11,638 nucleotides of DNA from contig CAVZPO010000017.1 of assembly GCA_963777165.1 (NCBI GenBank), positions 1-11,638 on the forward strand. The letters run 5' to 3'. Below, in pieces: positions 1-6,025 of this stretch. This DNA comes from DYJB01 sp963777165 (lineage in GTDB: Bacteria; Chloroflexota; Anaerolineae; Anaerolineales; E44-bin32). The position numbers were made by a program, and so were the translations under genes. How positions within the stretch are numbered: the first letter of the stretch is position 1; every line of letters begins with the position of its first letter. The notes beneath the pieces were generated by a model, which ran no database searches, was not told where the DNA came from, and saw nothing but the letters and a program-made list of their open reading frames with translations.

Positions 1-47
1 GAAACGCGGATGTGGGAATTGTCCGGCTTCGAGCCTTCGACTGCTAG

Positions 48-75
48 TTGACACTCTCTCCAGCGGTGGTATGAT
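48..75 (+). promoter_or_regulatory. sigma70-like promoter for the DUF3800 gene
   Basis: A perfect -35 box TTGACA (48-53) is followed after 16 bases by TATGAT (70-75), five of six matches to the -10 consensus. Transcription would start near 82, leaving a leader of about 87 bases before the DUF3800 start at 169. This is the best consensus promoter in the window. Bases 1-51 are open in frame 1 and end in TGA at 49-51, so they could be the tail of an upstream gene, but I do not recognise it. Confidence 0.65.
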
Positions 76-114
76 TGCCTTGCGTCTGGGAAGAGTCGCC
101 AAGCGTCTCGCAGA

Positions 115-129
115 GGGGCTTTCAGCCCC
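115..129 (+). other. small leader hairpin upstream of the DUF3800 gene
   Basis: GGGGCT (115-120) and AGCCCC (124-129) form a perfect 6-bp stem with a 3-base loop in the predicted leader. A T-rich run follows only after about 14 bases (143-152), so it is not a standard intrinsic terminator. It may be a leader structure or chance in GC-rich DNA. Confidence 0.35.
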
Positions 130-168
130 GAACCCAGTCGCTCTTTCTTTTGTAGGGGGCTAGAACAA

Positions 169-1065
169 ATGTACTTATGCTATGTCGACGAATCGGGGAC
201 AGCGGAACTCCCCGGGAACACATCGCACTTCATCCTCGCCGGTCTCTCCATCCCCATATCCAAGTGGAGAGCCTGTGACATCCAAATAGAGACCGTCAAG
301 GCTCGCTACGGCCTGATAGACGCCGAAATCCATGTTGCATGGCTGCTCAGGAAGTACATAGAGCAGTCGAAGATCGGCGAGTTTGAATCCTTGGACTACC
401 CCATGCGCAGGGCCAAAGTCGAAGCCATTCGCAAGGCTGAACTCCTCCGACTTCAAAGGGTTAAGAATCCAAAGCACTACCACCAAACCAAGAAGAACTT
501 TCGCCTGACTGACAGCTACATCCATCTGACTCTGGACGAGCGTCGGCAGTTCGTAACGGATGTCGCCACGTGTCTGGCCGAATGGGATTTCGCACGCCTG
601 TTCGCCGAATGCATCGACAAGATACACTTCAACCAGGTCCTGACTGGCAAGACCGTATCCGAGCAGGCATTTGAGCAGCTCGTTTCCCGGTTTGAACAGT
701 ACCTGAAGAACATCGGGGCTCTTGAGAAGACTCAGTTTCCGGGCCTGCTCATCCACGACAACAATGACACCATCGCCAAGCGACACACAGAGCTCATGAA
801 GAGCTACCACCGACAAGGGACACTTTGGACGGAGATCGCGAATATCATCGAGACGCCCCTCTTTGTGAACAGCGCGCTCACCAGCATGGTCCAGGTCGCA
901 GACCTCTGCGCGTACGCATTGCGTCGATACCTCGAGAACTCCGACGAAGAACTGTTCAACCTTGTCTTTCGGAGAGCCGATAGGATCGGGGGAACAGCAG
1001 TCGGTGTCCGCCATTTTACGAAGCAGCCCTGCAGGTGTGCCATCTGCGTCGCCCACTACCGTTAG
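169..1065 (+). CDS. DUF3800 domain protein
   Basis: This 298-residue protein matches the DUF3800 pattern: an N-terminal beta strand ending in an acidic motif (YVDESG, residues 5-10), followed by a hydrophobic strand (HFILAGLSIP), a histidine-containing helix (EIHVAW), a LLIHDNND strand in the middle, and the C-terminal QVADLCAYALRRY motif with Asp245. The family is predicted to have an RNase H-like fold with acidic active-site residues, and it is often found near mobile or defence genes; no reaction is established here. The ATG start is supported by AGGGGG at 154-159, nine bases upstream, and by the promoter at 48-75. The C-terminal tail is Cys-rich (Cys288, Cys290, Cys293, pattern CxCxxC), which could bind metal, though with no fourth ligand evident. 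G+C is near 50 percent in its centre, against about 65 percent in neighbours, and codon endings are more mixed, suggesting horizontal transfer. It stands alone, with no partner gene beside it. Confidence 0.85.
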   Translation: MYLCYVDESGTAELPGNTSHFILAGLSIPISKWRACDIQIETVKARYGLIDAEIHVAWLLRKYIEQSKIGEFESLDYPMRRAKVEAIRKAELLRLQRVKNPKHYHQTKKNFRLTDSYIHLTLDERRQFVTDVATCLAEWDFARLFAECIDKIHFNQVLTGKTVSEQAFEQLVSRFEQYLKNIGALEKTQFPGLLIHDNNDTIAKRHTELMKSYHRQGTLWTEIANIIETPLFVNSALTSMVQVADLCAYALRRYLENSDEELFNLVFRRADRIGGTAVGVRHFTKQPCRCAICVAHYR

Positions 1066-1294
1066 CCAAGGTCCGATCAAGACTGGCCGGGTCCGGCCGC
1101 CCGACAGCTCCCTGAGACTCGCCCGGCGGGCGTTACGGGGCGGGGTGGCCCATTCGGGCTGAAGAAGTCTCCACATCGCGCTTCTCATCCTCTTCCCACG
1201 CTTTCCTCCCAGCTCCTTCGCCTGGTCTTCACTACTCCTTCACAGCCCGGGGGTAGCCTTGGACTAACCTCGGGTGAGGTCAAGGAGGCAGAGC

Positions 1295-2221
1295 ATGAAT
1301 CGAGTCTTGAAAGTACTGGGGATCGTCGTCCTGGCGCTGGTCGCCGTGGGCGTGCTGTTGGGCGGCGGTTTCCTCATCGGGCGCGCCGTCAGCGCGCGAC
1401 AAGAGGTCATCGCGTATCCACGCGCTCTCGCCGCGGACGGCTCCTTTGGGCCCGGCATGATGGGCGGCCGGGCAGGGGACGATGATATCCCCTTCAATCG
1501 CGGCGGCATGATGGGCGGCTGGGGCGGGGACGAGACGCCGTTCAATCGCGGTGGCATGATGGGCGGCCTGGAACCTCGCTCACGTGCCAACGACGAGCGC
1601 CCCTTCGCCGGGATGCCCAACGGCTTCGACCGCATGCCGACCTACGGTGGCGGCGGCGTGGCTGCCGCGACGGAGCCGCTGACGATCGAGGCAACCACCC
1701 AAGCCGTGCAGACGTTCCTCGACTTCCTGGGCAAGGAGAACCTGGCACTGGGTGAGATCATGATCTTCGACAACCACGCCTACGCCGTGATCGAAGACAC
1801 CGCCACCGGCCAGGGCGCCTTTGAGGTGCTCGTCGATCCGGTTCGCCAGATCGTGCACCTCGAGTTCGGCCCGTCGATGATGTGGAATACGACCTACGGC
1901 ATGCACGGCACCGACCCGATCACCGGGATCGGCCGTATGAGCGGGCACATGATGGGCGGCATCGGCGACTTCGGCCCCGCAACGATCCCGACCGACGCCA
2001 CGCCGCTGACCGACGCCGAAGCGCGCGAGAAGGCGCTGGCCTACCTTGATCAGGCCTACCCGGATCAGACGCTCAGCGCGACTGCAGAGGCGTTCCCCGG
2101 TTACTACACCTTCGACGTGGAAACCGGCGGGACGCCCGTCAGCATGCTCAGCGTCAATGCCACCACCGGCCAGGTCTGGTACCACACCTGGCACGGCACG
2201 TTCGTCGAGATGAGCGAGTAG
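1295..2221 (+). CDS. membrane-anchored PepSY-like protein with Met-Met-Gly-Gly repeats
   Basis: The start at ATG 1295 is preferred over an in-frame GTG at 1274 because AAGGAGG (1282-1288) lies six bases before it; the product is 308 residues. Residues 4-30 form one hydrophobic segment (VLKVLGIVVLALVAVGVLLG), a signal anchor placing the rest outside. Residues about 50-110 are a low-complexity Gly/Met/Asp region with three GMMGG motifs (at 54, 71 and 87); a further HMMGG occurs before the last domain. Two segments resemble PepSY-type alpha/beta modules: about 130-195 (ATTQAVQTFLDFLG ... AYAVIEDTATGQGAFEVLVD) and about 235-305 (DAEAREKALAYLDQ ... YYTFDVETGG ... SVNATTGQVWYHTWHG). The assignment rests on pattern only. 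Met, His and Asp are abundant, so binding of a soft metal such as copper is possible but unproven. It is monocistronic: 229 bases upstream (with a 5-bp hairpin, 1267-1280, just before the ribosome binding site) and a terminator after it. Confidence 0.75.
   Translation: MNRVLKVLGIVVLALVAVGVLLGGGFLIGRAVSARQEVIAYPRALAADGSFGPGMMGGRAGDDDIPFNRGGMMGGWGGDETPFNRGGMMGGLEPRSRANDERPFAGMPNGFDRMPTYGGGGVAAATEPLTIEATTQAVQTFLDFLGKENLALGEIMIFDNHAYAVIEDTATGQGAFEVLVDPVRQIVHLEFGPSMMWNTTYGMHGTDPITGIGRMSGHMMGGIGDFGPATIPTDATPLTDAEAREKALAYLDQAYPDQTLSATAEAFPGYYTFDVETGGTPVSMLSVNATTGQVWYHTWHGTFVEMSE
1454..1568 (+). repeat. in-frame tandem repeat encoding GMMGG units
   Basis: GGCATGATGGGCGGC occurs at 1454, 1505 and 1553, giving repeat periods of 51 and 48 bases (17 and 16 residues). 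Between copies the flanks also match (PFNRGG before the second and third copies). The third copy is partial, with only its beginning conserved. Periods divisible by three keep the reading frame, as expected for expansion of a coding repeat. Confidence 0.8.
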
Positions 2222-2244
2222 TCTTCCACTCCTCCTCCATGCAG

Positions 2245-2269
2245 CCGCCTCCCGGACGGGAGGCGGTTT
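2245..2269 (+). terminator. intrinsic terminator after the PepSY-like gene
   Basis: CCGCCTCCCG (2245-2254) and CGGGAGGCGG (2257-2266) are perfect 10-base inverted arms separated by two bases, followed by TTTG. The U-tract is short but the stem is very stable. It lies 24 bases after the stop at 2221 and separates this gene from the metal-transport operon. Confidence 0.75.
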
Positions 2270-2361
2270 GCATTCGCGATCCTGCGTGTTGGGACCTCGG
2301 CTACACCCAGGCCGTCGCCCTCGGCTGCGCCTCGGCCGCCGCCTGCGGCTGACCGTTGCAC

Positions 2362-2375
2362 GGCCCTGCAGGGCC
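2362..2375. repeat. 14-bp perfect palindrome abutting the -35 box
   Basis: GGCCCTGCAGGGCC is a perfect palindrome directly before TTGACT (2376-2381). It could be a binding site for a second regulator or a remnant of a structured element; nothing else in the window matches it. Confidence 0.5.
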
Positions 2376-2404
2376 TTGACTCGAGGTACCGCCAGCGTTA
2401 TCCT
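2376..2404 (+). promoter_or_regulatory. promoter of the Fur-family/metal transporter operon
   Basis: TTGACT (2376-2381, five of six consensus bases) is followed after exactly 17 bases by TATCCT (2399-2404, four of six). The start point would fall near 2410, inside the palindrome at 2407-2422. The optimal spacing and the adjoining operator support this as the operon promoter. Confidence 0.6.
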
Positions 2405-2406
2405 TA

Positions 2407-2422
2407 TTGCGACATTTCGCAA
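2407..2422. promoter_or_regulatory. probable Fur-family operator
   Basis: TTGCGACATTTCGCAA has perfect 6-base arms (TTGCGA/TCGCAA) around a 4-base centre. It lies immediately after the -10 box, overlaps the expected start point, and ends 16 bases before the Fur-family start codon at 2439. Fur-family repressors typically bind AT-rich or TTGC-type palindromes in this position. Autoregulation and control of the downstream transporter are inferred from position. Confidence 0.65.
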
Positions 2423-2438
2423 CAACAAGGAGTTGCAT

Positions 2439-2867
2439 GTGTCCTGCGGCGAACGACTGACCTCCGAACTGCGCCGGGCGGGCTACCGGGTGACCGCCCA
2501 GCGGGCGGTGATCCTCGAATCGGTCGCTCACGCCGGCGATCACCGCTCCGCCCAGCAGGTCTTCGACGATGCCCGCCTCCGCCTTCCGGGACTCAACCCG
2601 GCCACCGTGTATCGAACGTTGGAGACCTTGAGCCGCGCCGGCCTGCTCGACCTGCACGCGAATGGCGGCGAGTCGCTGCGCTTCTCGATGCGCGATCCCC
2701 ATCATCCCCACGCCCACCTGGTCTGCCGCGAGTGCGGTCGGAAAGTGGAGGTGGATCCGGGCCTGCTTCGATCCCTCGGCCGGGCCGTCAAACGCAGGAC
2801 CGGCTTTGTCGTCGACACGCACCACATGACGCTCGGTGGGGTCTGCGACCGCTGCTCTTCCGTGTAA
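2439..2867 (+). CDS. Fur-family metalloregulator (Zur- or Nur-like)
   Basis: This 142-residue protein has the usual Fur-family length and layout. Residues 1-80 form the winged-helix DNA-binding domain (GYRVTAQRAVILESV at 15-29; recognition region NPATVYRTLETLSRAGL at 53-69). Residues 81-142 form the dimerisation/metal domain, with the structural zinc site Cys96/Cys99 and Cys136/Cys139 and a His-rich stretch, His88, His89, His91 and His93, in the position of the sensing site. GTG at 2439 is chosen because AAGGAG (2427-2432) is six bases upstream and the family N-terminus begins there. An out-of-frame ATG overlaps it at 2437. The product likely represses its own operon through the palindrome at 2407-2422. 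Its partner genes make nickel, cobalt or zinc plausible effectors; the sequence alone does not decide between Nur-, Zur- and other subtypes. Confidence 0.9.
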   Translation: MSCGERLTSELRRAGYRVTAQRAVILESVAHAGDHRSAQQVFDDARLRLPGLNPATVYRTLETLSRAGLLDLHANGGESLRFSMRDPHHPHAHLVCRECGRKVEVDPGLLRSLGRAVKRRTGFVVDTHHMTLGGVCDRCSSV

Positions 2868-2892
2868 TCCGCATATGCAAAGGAGAGACCCC

Positions 2893-3847
2893 ATGTTTCT
2901 TCGACCGGCTCCTATGCACATTCCTGACGGTTTCCTCTCGACCATTGTTGCCATTGTCTTCTGGGCGATCTCGGTCGTGGTCGTGGCCATTGCCCTGCGG
3001 CGCACCGGCAAGGACCTGGGTGAGCGCCAGGTGCCGCTGATGGGCGTCCTGGCAGCCGCTCTCTTCGCCGGGCAGATGCTCAACTTCAGCGTCACCGGCG
3101 GTACCTCCGGGCACCTGCTCGGCGCGGCCATTGCCACCATCCTGCTCGGACCCTGGGCGGCGGTGATCGTCATGACCACCGTCGTCAGCGTCCAGGCGCT
3201 CATCTTCCAGGATGGCGGGCTGCTCGCCCTGGGGGCCAATCTGTTCAACATGGCCGTCGTCGGCGTGGCGGTCGCCTACTTCGTCTACACCAGCTTGCGG
3301 CGAGCTGCTCCGCAGTGAACCATGGGGGCTGCTCGTCAGCGGCTTCGTCGCGGCCTGGGCCTCGATCTTCATTGCCTCACTCGCCGCGGCGCTGGAGTTG
3401 GCTGTTTCCGGCACATCCCCGGCCAACGTCGCCGTGCCGGCCATGGGCGGCGTCCACGCTCTGATCGGGATCGGCGAAGGGCTGATCACTGTCGGTGCGC
3501 TGGCCTTCCTATATGCCACGCGCCGCGATCTGTTCAGCGCAAAGCCGGCGGGCGCCAAGGGAGGTGCGGCTGTCTGGGCCTTCGGCCTTGGCATCGCTCT
3601 CCTCCTGGCCGTGCTCTCGCCACTTGCCTCGGCTCATCCCGACGGCTTGGAGTGGGTTGCCGAGCAGAAGGGCTTTCTGGAGGCCGCCCGCGGTCCGCTA
3701 TACAACCTGATCCCGGACTACGTCTTCCCCGGCGTGTCGAACGAGGCGCTGGCCACGATCCTGGCCGGGATCGTCGGCACGCTCATCGTATTCGGCGTGG
3801 CGCTGGGAGTGGCCTACCTGCGCCGAAGCGGCAAGGCCGTCGCCTGA
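2893..3847 (+). CDS. cbiM: CbiM/NikM substrate-binding membrane component with fused CbiN/PDGLE tail (frameshifted near 3300)
   Basis: CbiM is the metal-binding S component of group I ECF transporters for Co(II) or Ni(II). The N-terminal half carries the family hallmarks: MHIPDGFLS, SGHLLGAAIATILLGPWAA, and VSVQALIFQDGGLLALGANL, plus several membrane segments. The second half, in the next frame, continues the family (ALELAVSGTSP, VPAMGGVHALIGIGEGLIT) and then has a CbiN/PDGLE-type tail with two membrane segments around a loop (SAHPDGLEWVAEQKGF). The first frame stops at 3316-3318; joining to the frame ending at 3847 requires skipping one base, best placed in GG at 3299-3300, which gives SLRELLRSEPWGLL. 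The joined product would be about 317 residues, normal for the fusion. AGGAG at 2881-2885 supports ATG 2893, seven residues before the canonical Met-His; ATG 2914 is the alternative start. It starts 25 bases after the regulator gene. Confidence 0.85.
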
Positions 3848-3871
3848 TCCCGCCTCGCCTGCCTTCCGGAT

Positions 3872-3903
3872 GCCGCACGCTTGGCCTGCGCCAAGCGTGC
3901 GGC
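3872..3903. repeat. 14-bp perfect hairpin between cbiM and cbiQ
   Basis: The arms 3872-3885 (GCCGCACGCTTGGC) and 3890-3903 (its exact reverse complement) enclose the loop CTGC. It fills most of the 73-base gap between cbiM and cbiQ. No T-run follows, so it is not a standard terminator; it is more likely an mRNA-stabilising or attenuating stem, or a single REP-like element. Confidence 0.7.
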
Positions 3904-3920
3904 GCCCCAACAGGTTTCCC

Positions 3921-4739
3921 ATGCACGTCCACTTCCTCGATCCCTACCGCCTCTTGGCCAGCCCGGTCCATGCGCTCGACGGGCGGGTCAAGTTCGTCCT
4001 GGCGGTGGGGTTCATCCTGACCGTCTCCCTCACGCCCTTCGGCGCCTGGCCGGTATACCTGCTTTTACTGTCCATCGTCCTCTCGGTCGAGATCCTCTCC
4101 GGCCTGGGCGTGGGGTTCGTGCTGCGCCGCGCCAGCCTGGCCCTGCCGTTTGCCCTGGCGGCACTCCCCTTGGTTTTCACCACGCCGGGGACGGTGATCC
4201 TCCGCCTGCCGCTTGGCCCGTGGACGTTGGTGCCCACGATGGAGGGCATCCTGCGATTCGCCAACGTGGCAGTTAAGTCGTGGCTATCGGTGCAGGCGGC
4301 GATCGTCCTGGCTTCATCGACGCCCTTTCCAGATCTGCTGCTGGCGATGCGTGCCGTCCACATTCCTCGCTTGCTGGTGGCGATGTTCGGCCTGATGTGG
4401 CGCTACCTGTTCGTGCTGGCTGACGAGGGGGTGCGGCTGATGCGGGCCCGCGCGGCGCGCTCCGGCCTCGCTCGCCTGCCGGCTGGCGCTGGTCGGCTGC
4501 GGCCCGGGGGGTCGCTCACCTGGCGGGCGCGAGTTGCCGGCGGGATGGCCGGCAACCTGTTCCTGCGCGCCATCGACCGCAGCGATCGCCTCTACGCCGC
4601 CATGCTGGCGCGCGGCTACGATGGCGAGGTCCGCTCGTTCGCGCTGCGGCCGGTGCCCCCCGGCGCCCGCAGGGCGCTGGGGATCGGCCTGGCCGTGCTT
4701 GGCTTGCTCTGGCTGTTCGGCTTCCTGGTCTGGGGGTAG
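3921..4739 (+). CDS. cbiQ: ECF transporter transmembrane component CbiQ
   Basis: CbiQ is the T component that couples CbiM to the ATPase. The 272-residue product begins with the family N-terminus (MHVHFLDPYRLLASPVHALD), then has about five hydrophobic membrane segments, including VKFVLAVGFILTVSLTPFG and AWPVYLLLLSIVLSVEIL. Two Ala-Arg-Gly-type coupling motifs follow: RARAARSG (near residue 175) and MLARGYDGEVRS (near 230). The last segment (ALGIGLAVLGLLWLFGFLVW) ends the protein. ATG 3921 fits homologues better than an in-frame ATG at 3870, which lies before the hairpin and has no ribosome binding site; only a weak CAGG precedes 3921, so its translation may rely on the upstream structure or on low initiation. 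The stop is three bases before cbiO. Confidence 0.9.
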   Translation: MHVHFLDPYRLLASPVHALDGRVKFVLAVGFILTVSLTPFGAWPVYLLLLSIVLSVEILSGLGVGFVLRRASLALPFALAALPLVFTTPGTVILRLPLGPWTLVPTMEGILRFANVAVKSWLSVQAAIVLASSTPFPDLLLAMRAVHIPRLLVAMFGLMWRYLFVLADEGVRLMRARAARSGLARLPAGAGRLRPGGSLTWRARVAGGMAGNLFLRAIDRSDRLYAAMLARGYDGEVRSFALRPVPPGARRALGIGLAVLGLLWLFGFLVWG

Positions 4740-4742
4740 CGC

Positions 4743-5453
4743 GTGCACCACTCGATCGAGGTCCAGGGCCTGACCTTCTCCTACCCGGATGGACACCCGG
4801 CGCTGCGCGGCGTCTCGTTCAAGATCGCACCGGGCGAGAAAGTGGCGCTCGTCGGGCCGAACGGCGCCGGTAAGTCGACACTTCTCTTGCACCTCAACGG
4901 CATCTTGCGCGGAGAGGGGCAGGTGACGGTCTGCGGACAGGTGCTGACCGACAAGACCGTAGGGGTGATCCGCTCGGCGGTCGGGATGGTCTTCGAGGAC
5001 CCGGACGACCAACTGTTCTCGCCGACGGTCTTTGACGACGTCGCTTTTGGGCCGATGTACCAGGGATTGCCGGAGTCGGAAGTGAGCTCGCGGGTGGCCG
5101 CAGCACTGTCCGCCGTGGGGATGGCGGATCGCGCCACGCGCATCTCGCATCACCTCAGCAGCGGGGAGAAGAAGCGCATCGCCATCGCCACCGTGTTGGC
5201 CATGGAGCCGGAGGTCCTGGCGCTGGATGAGCCGACGTCCGGGCTGGATCCGCGCGCGCGCCGGGGGCTGATCCGGCTGCTGGGCGACCTCCCCATGACG
5301 ATGCTCGTCTCCACCCACGACCTGCGCATGGTCCACGAGCTCCTGCCTCGCACCATCATCCTTGACGCCGGCCTGATCGCCGCGGACGGCCCGACGGCCG
5401 AACTGCTGGCGAACCCCGAACTGCTGCAGGCGCACGGACTCGAGGCGCTGTGA
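4743..5453 (+). CDS. cbiO: ECF transporter ATPase CbiO
   Basis: CbiO drives cobalt/nickel uptake by ATP hydrolysis on the cytoplasmic face. The 236-residue ABC domain shows Walker A GPNGAGKST (38-46), the family signature HHLSSGEKKR (136-145), Walker B VLALDEP (158-164), the D-loop SGLDPRARR, and the switch histidine in LVSTHDL. The segment MVFEDPDDQLF (82-92) is the CbiO Q-loop region, but the usual Gln is Glu85. It uses a GTG start three bases after cbiQ, with the GGGGG run of the cbiQ end (4732-4736) as the likely ribosome binding site. A single ATPase gene is present, so it probably forms a homodimer. Its TGA overlaps the next GTG start. Confidence 0.93.
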   Translation: MHHSIEVQGLTFSYPDGHPALRGVSFKIAPGEKVALVGPNGAGKSTLLLHLNGILRGEGQVTVCGQVLTDKTVGVIRSAVGMVFEDPDDQLFSPTVFDDVAFGPMYQGLPESEVSSRVAAALSAVGMADRATRISHHLSSGEKKRIAIATVLAMEPEVLALDEPTSGLDPRARRGLIRLLGDLPMTMLVSTHDLRMVHELLPRTIILDAGLIAADGPTAELLANPELLQAHGLEAL

Positions 5454-6025
5454 TCGTCTCCCCGCGTTGGCTGCTCAACGATCGACTGTGGCGAGCGGGG
5501 ATGCTGACGTTGCTCGCTTTGGGCTCGGCCTGGATCATCGCCTCGCGGCCTGAGCCGGGAGCCACGACGCTCGGCGCCATTCCCAGCCCGCGCCAGGGTT
5601 TCGCCGCACCGGACGTCGATCTGGAACGGCTCGATGGCGAGCGCGTCCGCCTGTCGGACCTGCGCGGGCAGGTGGTCGTGTTGAACGTCTGGGCATCGTG
5701 GTGTCCACCTTGCCGGGCGGAGATGCCGGCGCTGCAGGCGCTGCACGAGCAGCGCGGGTCGCAGGGGGTCGTCGTCCTGGCGATCAACAGCACCGTGCAG
5801 GACAGTGAGCAGGCGGCGCGGGATTTCGCCGCGGAGTACGGCCTGACCTTCCCGATCGGCCTCGACCGCGACGGCCAGGCAACGCGCCTGTATCAGGTGC
5901 GTGCCTTGCCGTCGACCTTCTTTATCGATCGAGACGGGGTCATCCGCCGGGTGGTCGTCGGCGGACCACTCCATCCTTCCGTGCTCGAGACGACGGTGTT
6001 GGACCTCATCGGGGAGGCCGACTGA
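5450..6025 (+). CDS. membrane-anchored TlpA/ResA-like thioredoxin
   Basis: This 191-residue protein has an N-terminal anchor (residues 14-31, WRAGMLTLLALGSAWIIA) and an extracytoplasmic thioredoxin-like domain of the TlpA/ResA/AhpC-TSA type. Its redox motif is WASWCPPC, with Cys85 and Cys88; a typical insertion (LAINSTVQDSEQAARDF) and the cis-proline loop (ALPSTFFID, Pro154) follow. Such proteins usually reduce disulphides outside the membrane, for example for cytochrome c assembly, but no substrate gene is beside it. The GTG at 5450 overlaps the cbiO stop (TGA 5451-5453), which supports coupled translation, and its own stop overlaps the next gene. Being in the metal operon suggests a role in supplying reduced thiols or metal outside the cell; that is inference. 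Confidence 0.87.
   Translation: MIVSPRWLLNDRLWRAGMLTLLALGSAWIIASRPEPGATTLGAIPSPRQGFAAPDVDLERLDGERVRLSDLRGQVVVLNVWASWCPPCRAEMPALQALHEQRGSQGVVVLAINSTVQDSEQAARDFAAEYGLTFPIGLDRDGQATRLYQVRALPSTFFIDRDGVIRRVVVGGPLHPSVLETTVLDLIGEAD

Noticed and set aside
1..47. Possible tRNA 3' end because of GGCTTCGAGCC
   Set aside because: The T-arm stem is not five base pairs with a 7-base loop, there is no acceptor partner and no CCA end.
2836..2892. In-frame start at 2836 for cbiM
   Set aside because: It lies inside the Fur-family gene without a ribosome binding site; AGGAG at 2881-2885 points to 2893.
2868..2892. Cobalamin riboswitch before cbiM
   Set aside because: Only 25 bases separate the regulator gene and cbiM, far too little, and no B12-box-like sequence was seen upstream of the operon.
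2301..3251. Long minus-strand open frame of 316 codons over the Fur-family and cbiM genes
   Set aside because: It is antisense to two genes with clear family motifs, and its product is low-complexity without any domain; it arises from high G+C at third positions.
4314..5435. Minus-strand open frame of 373 codons opposite cbiQ/cbiO
   Set aside because: It is rich in His, Gln, Arg and Asp repeats typical of antisense GC-rich frames, and the plus strand carries an ABC ATPase with all motifs.
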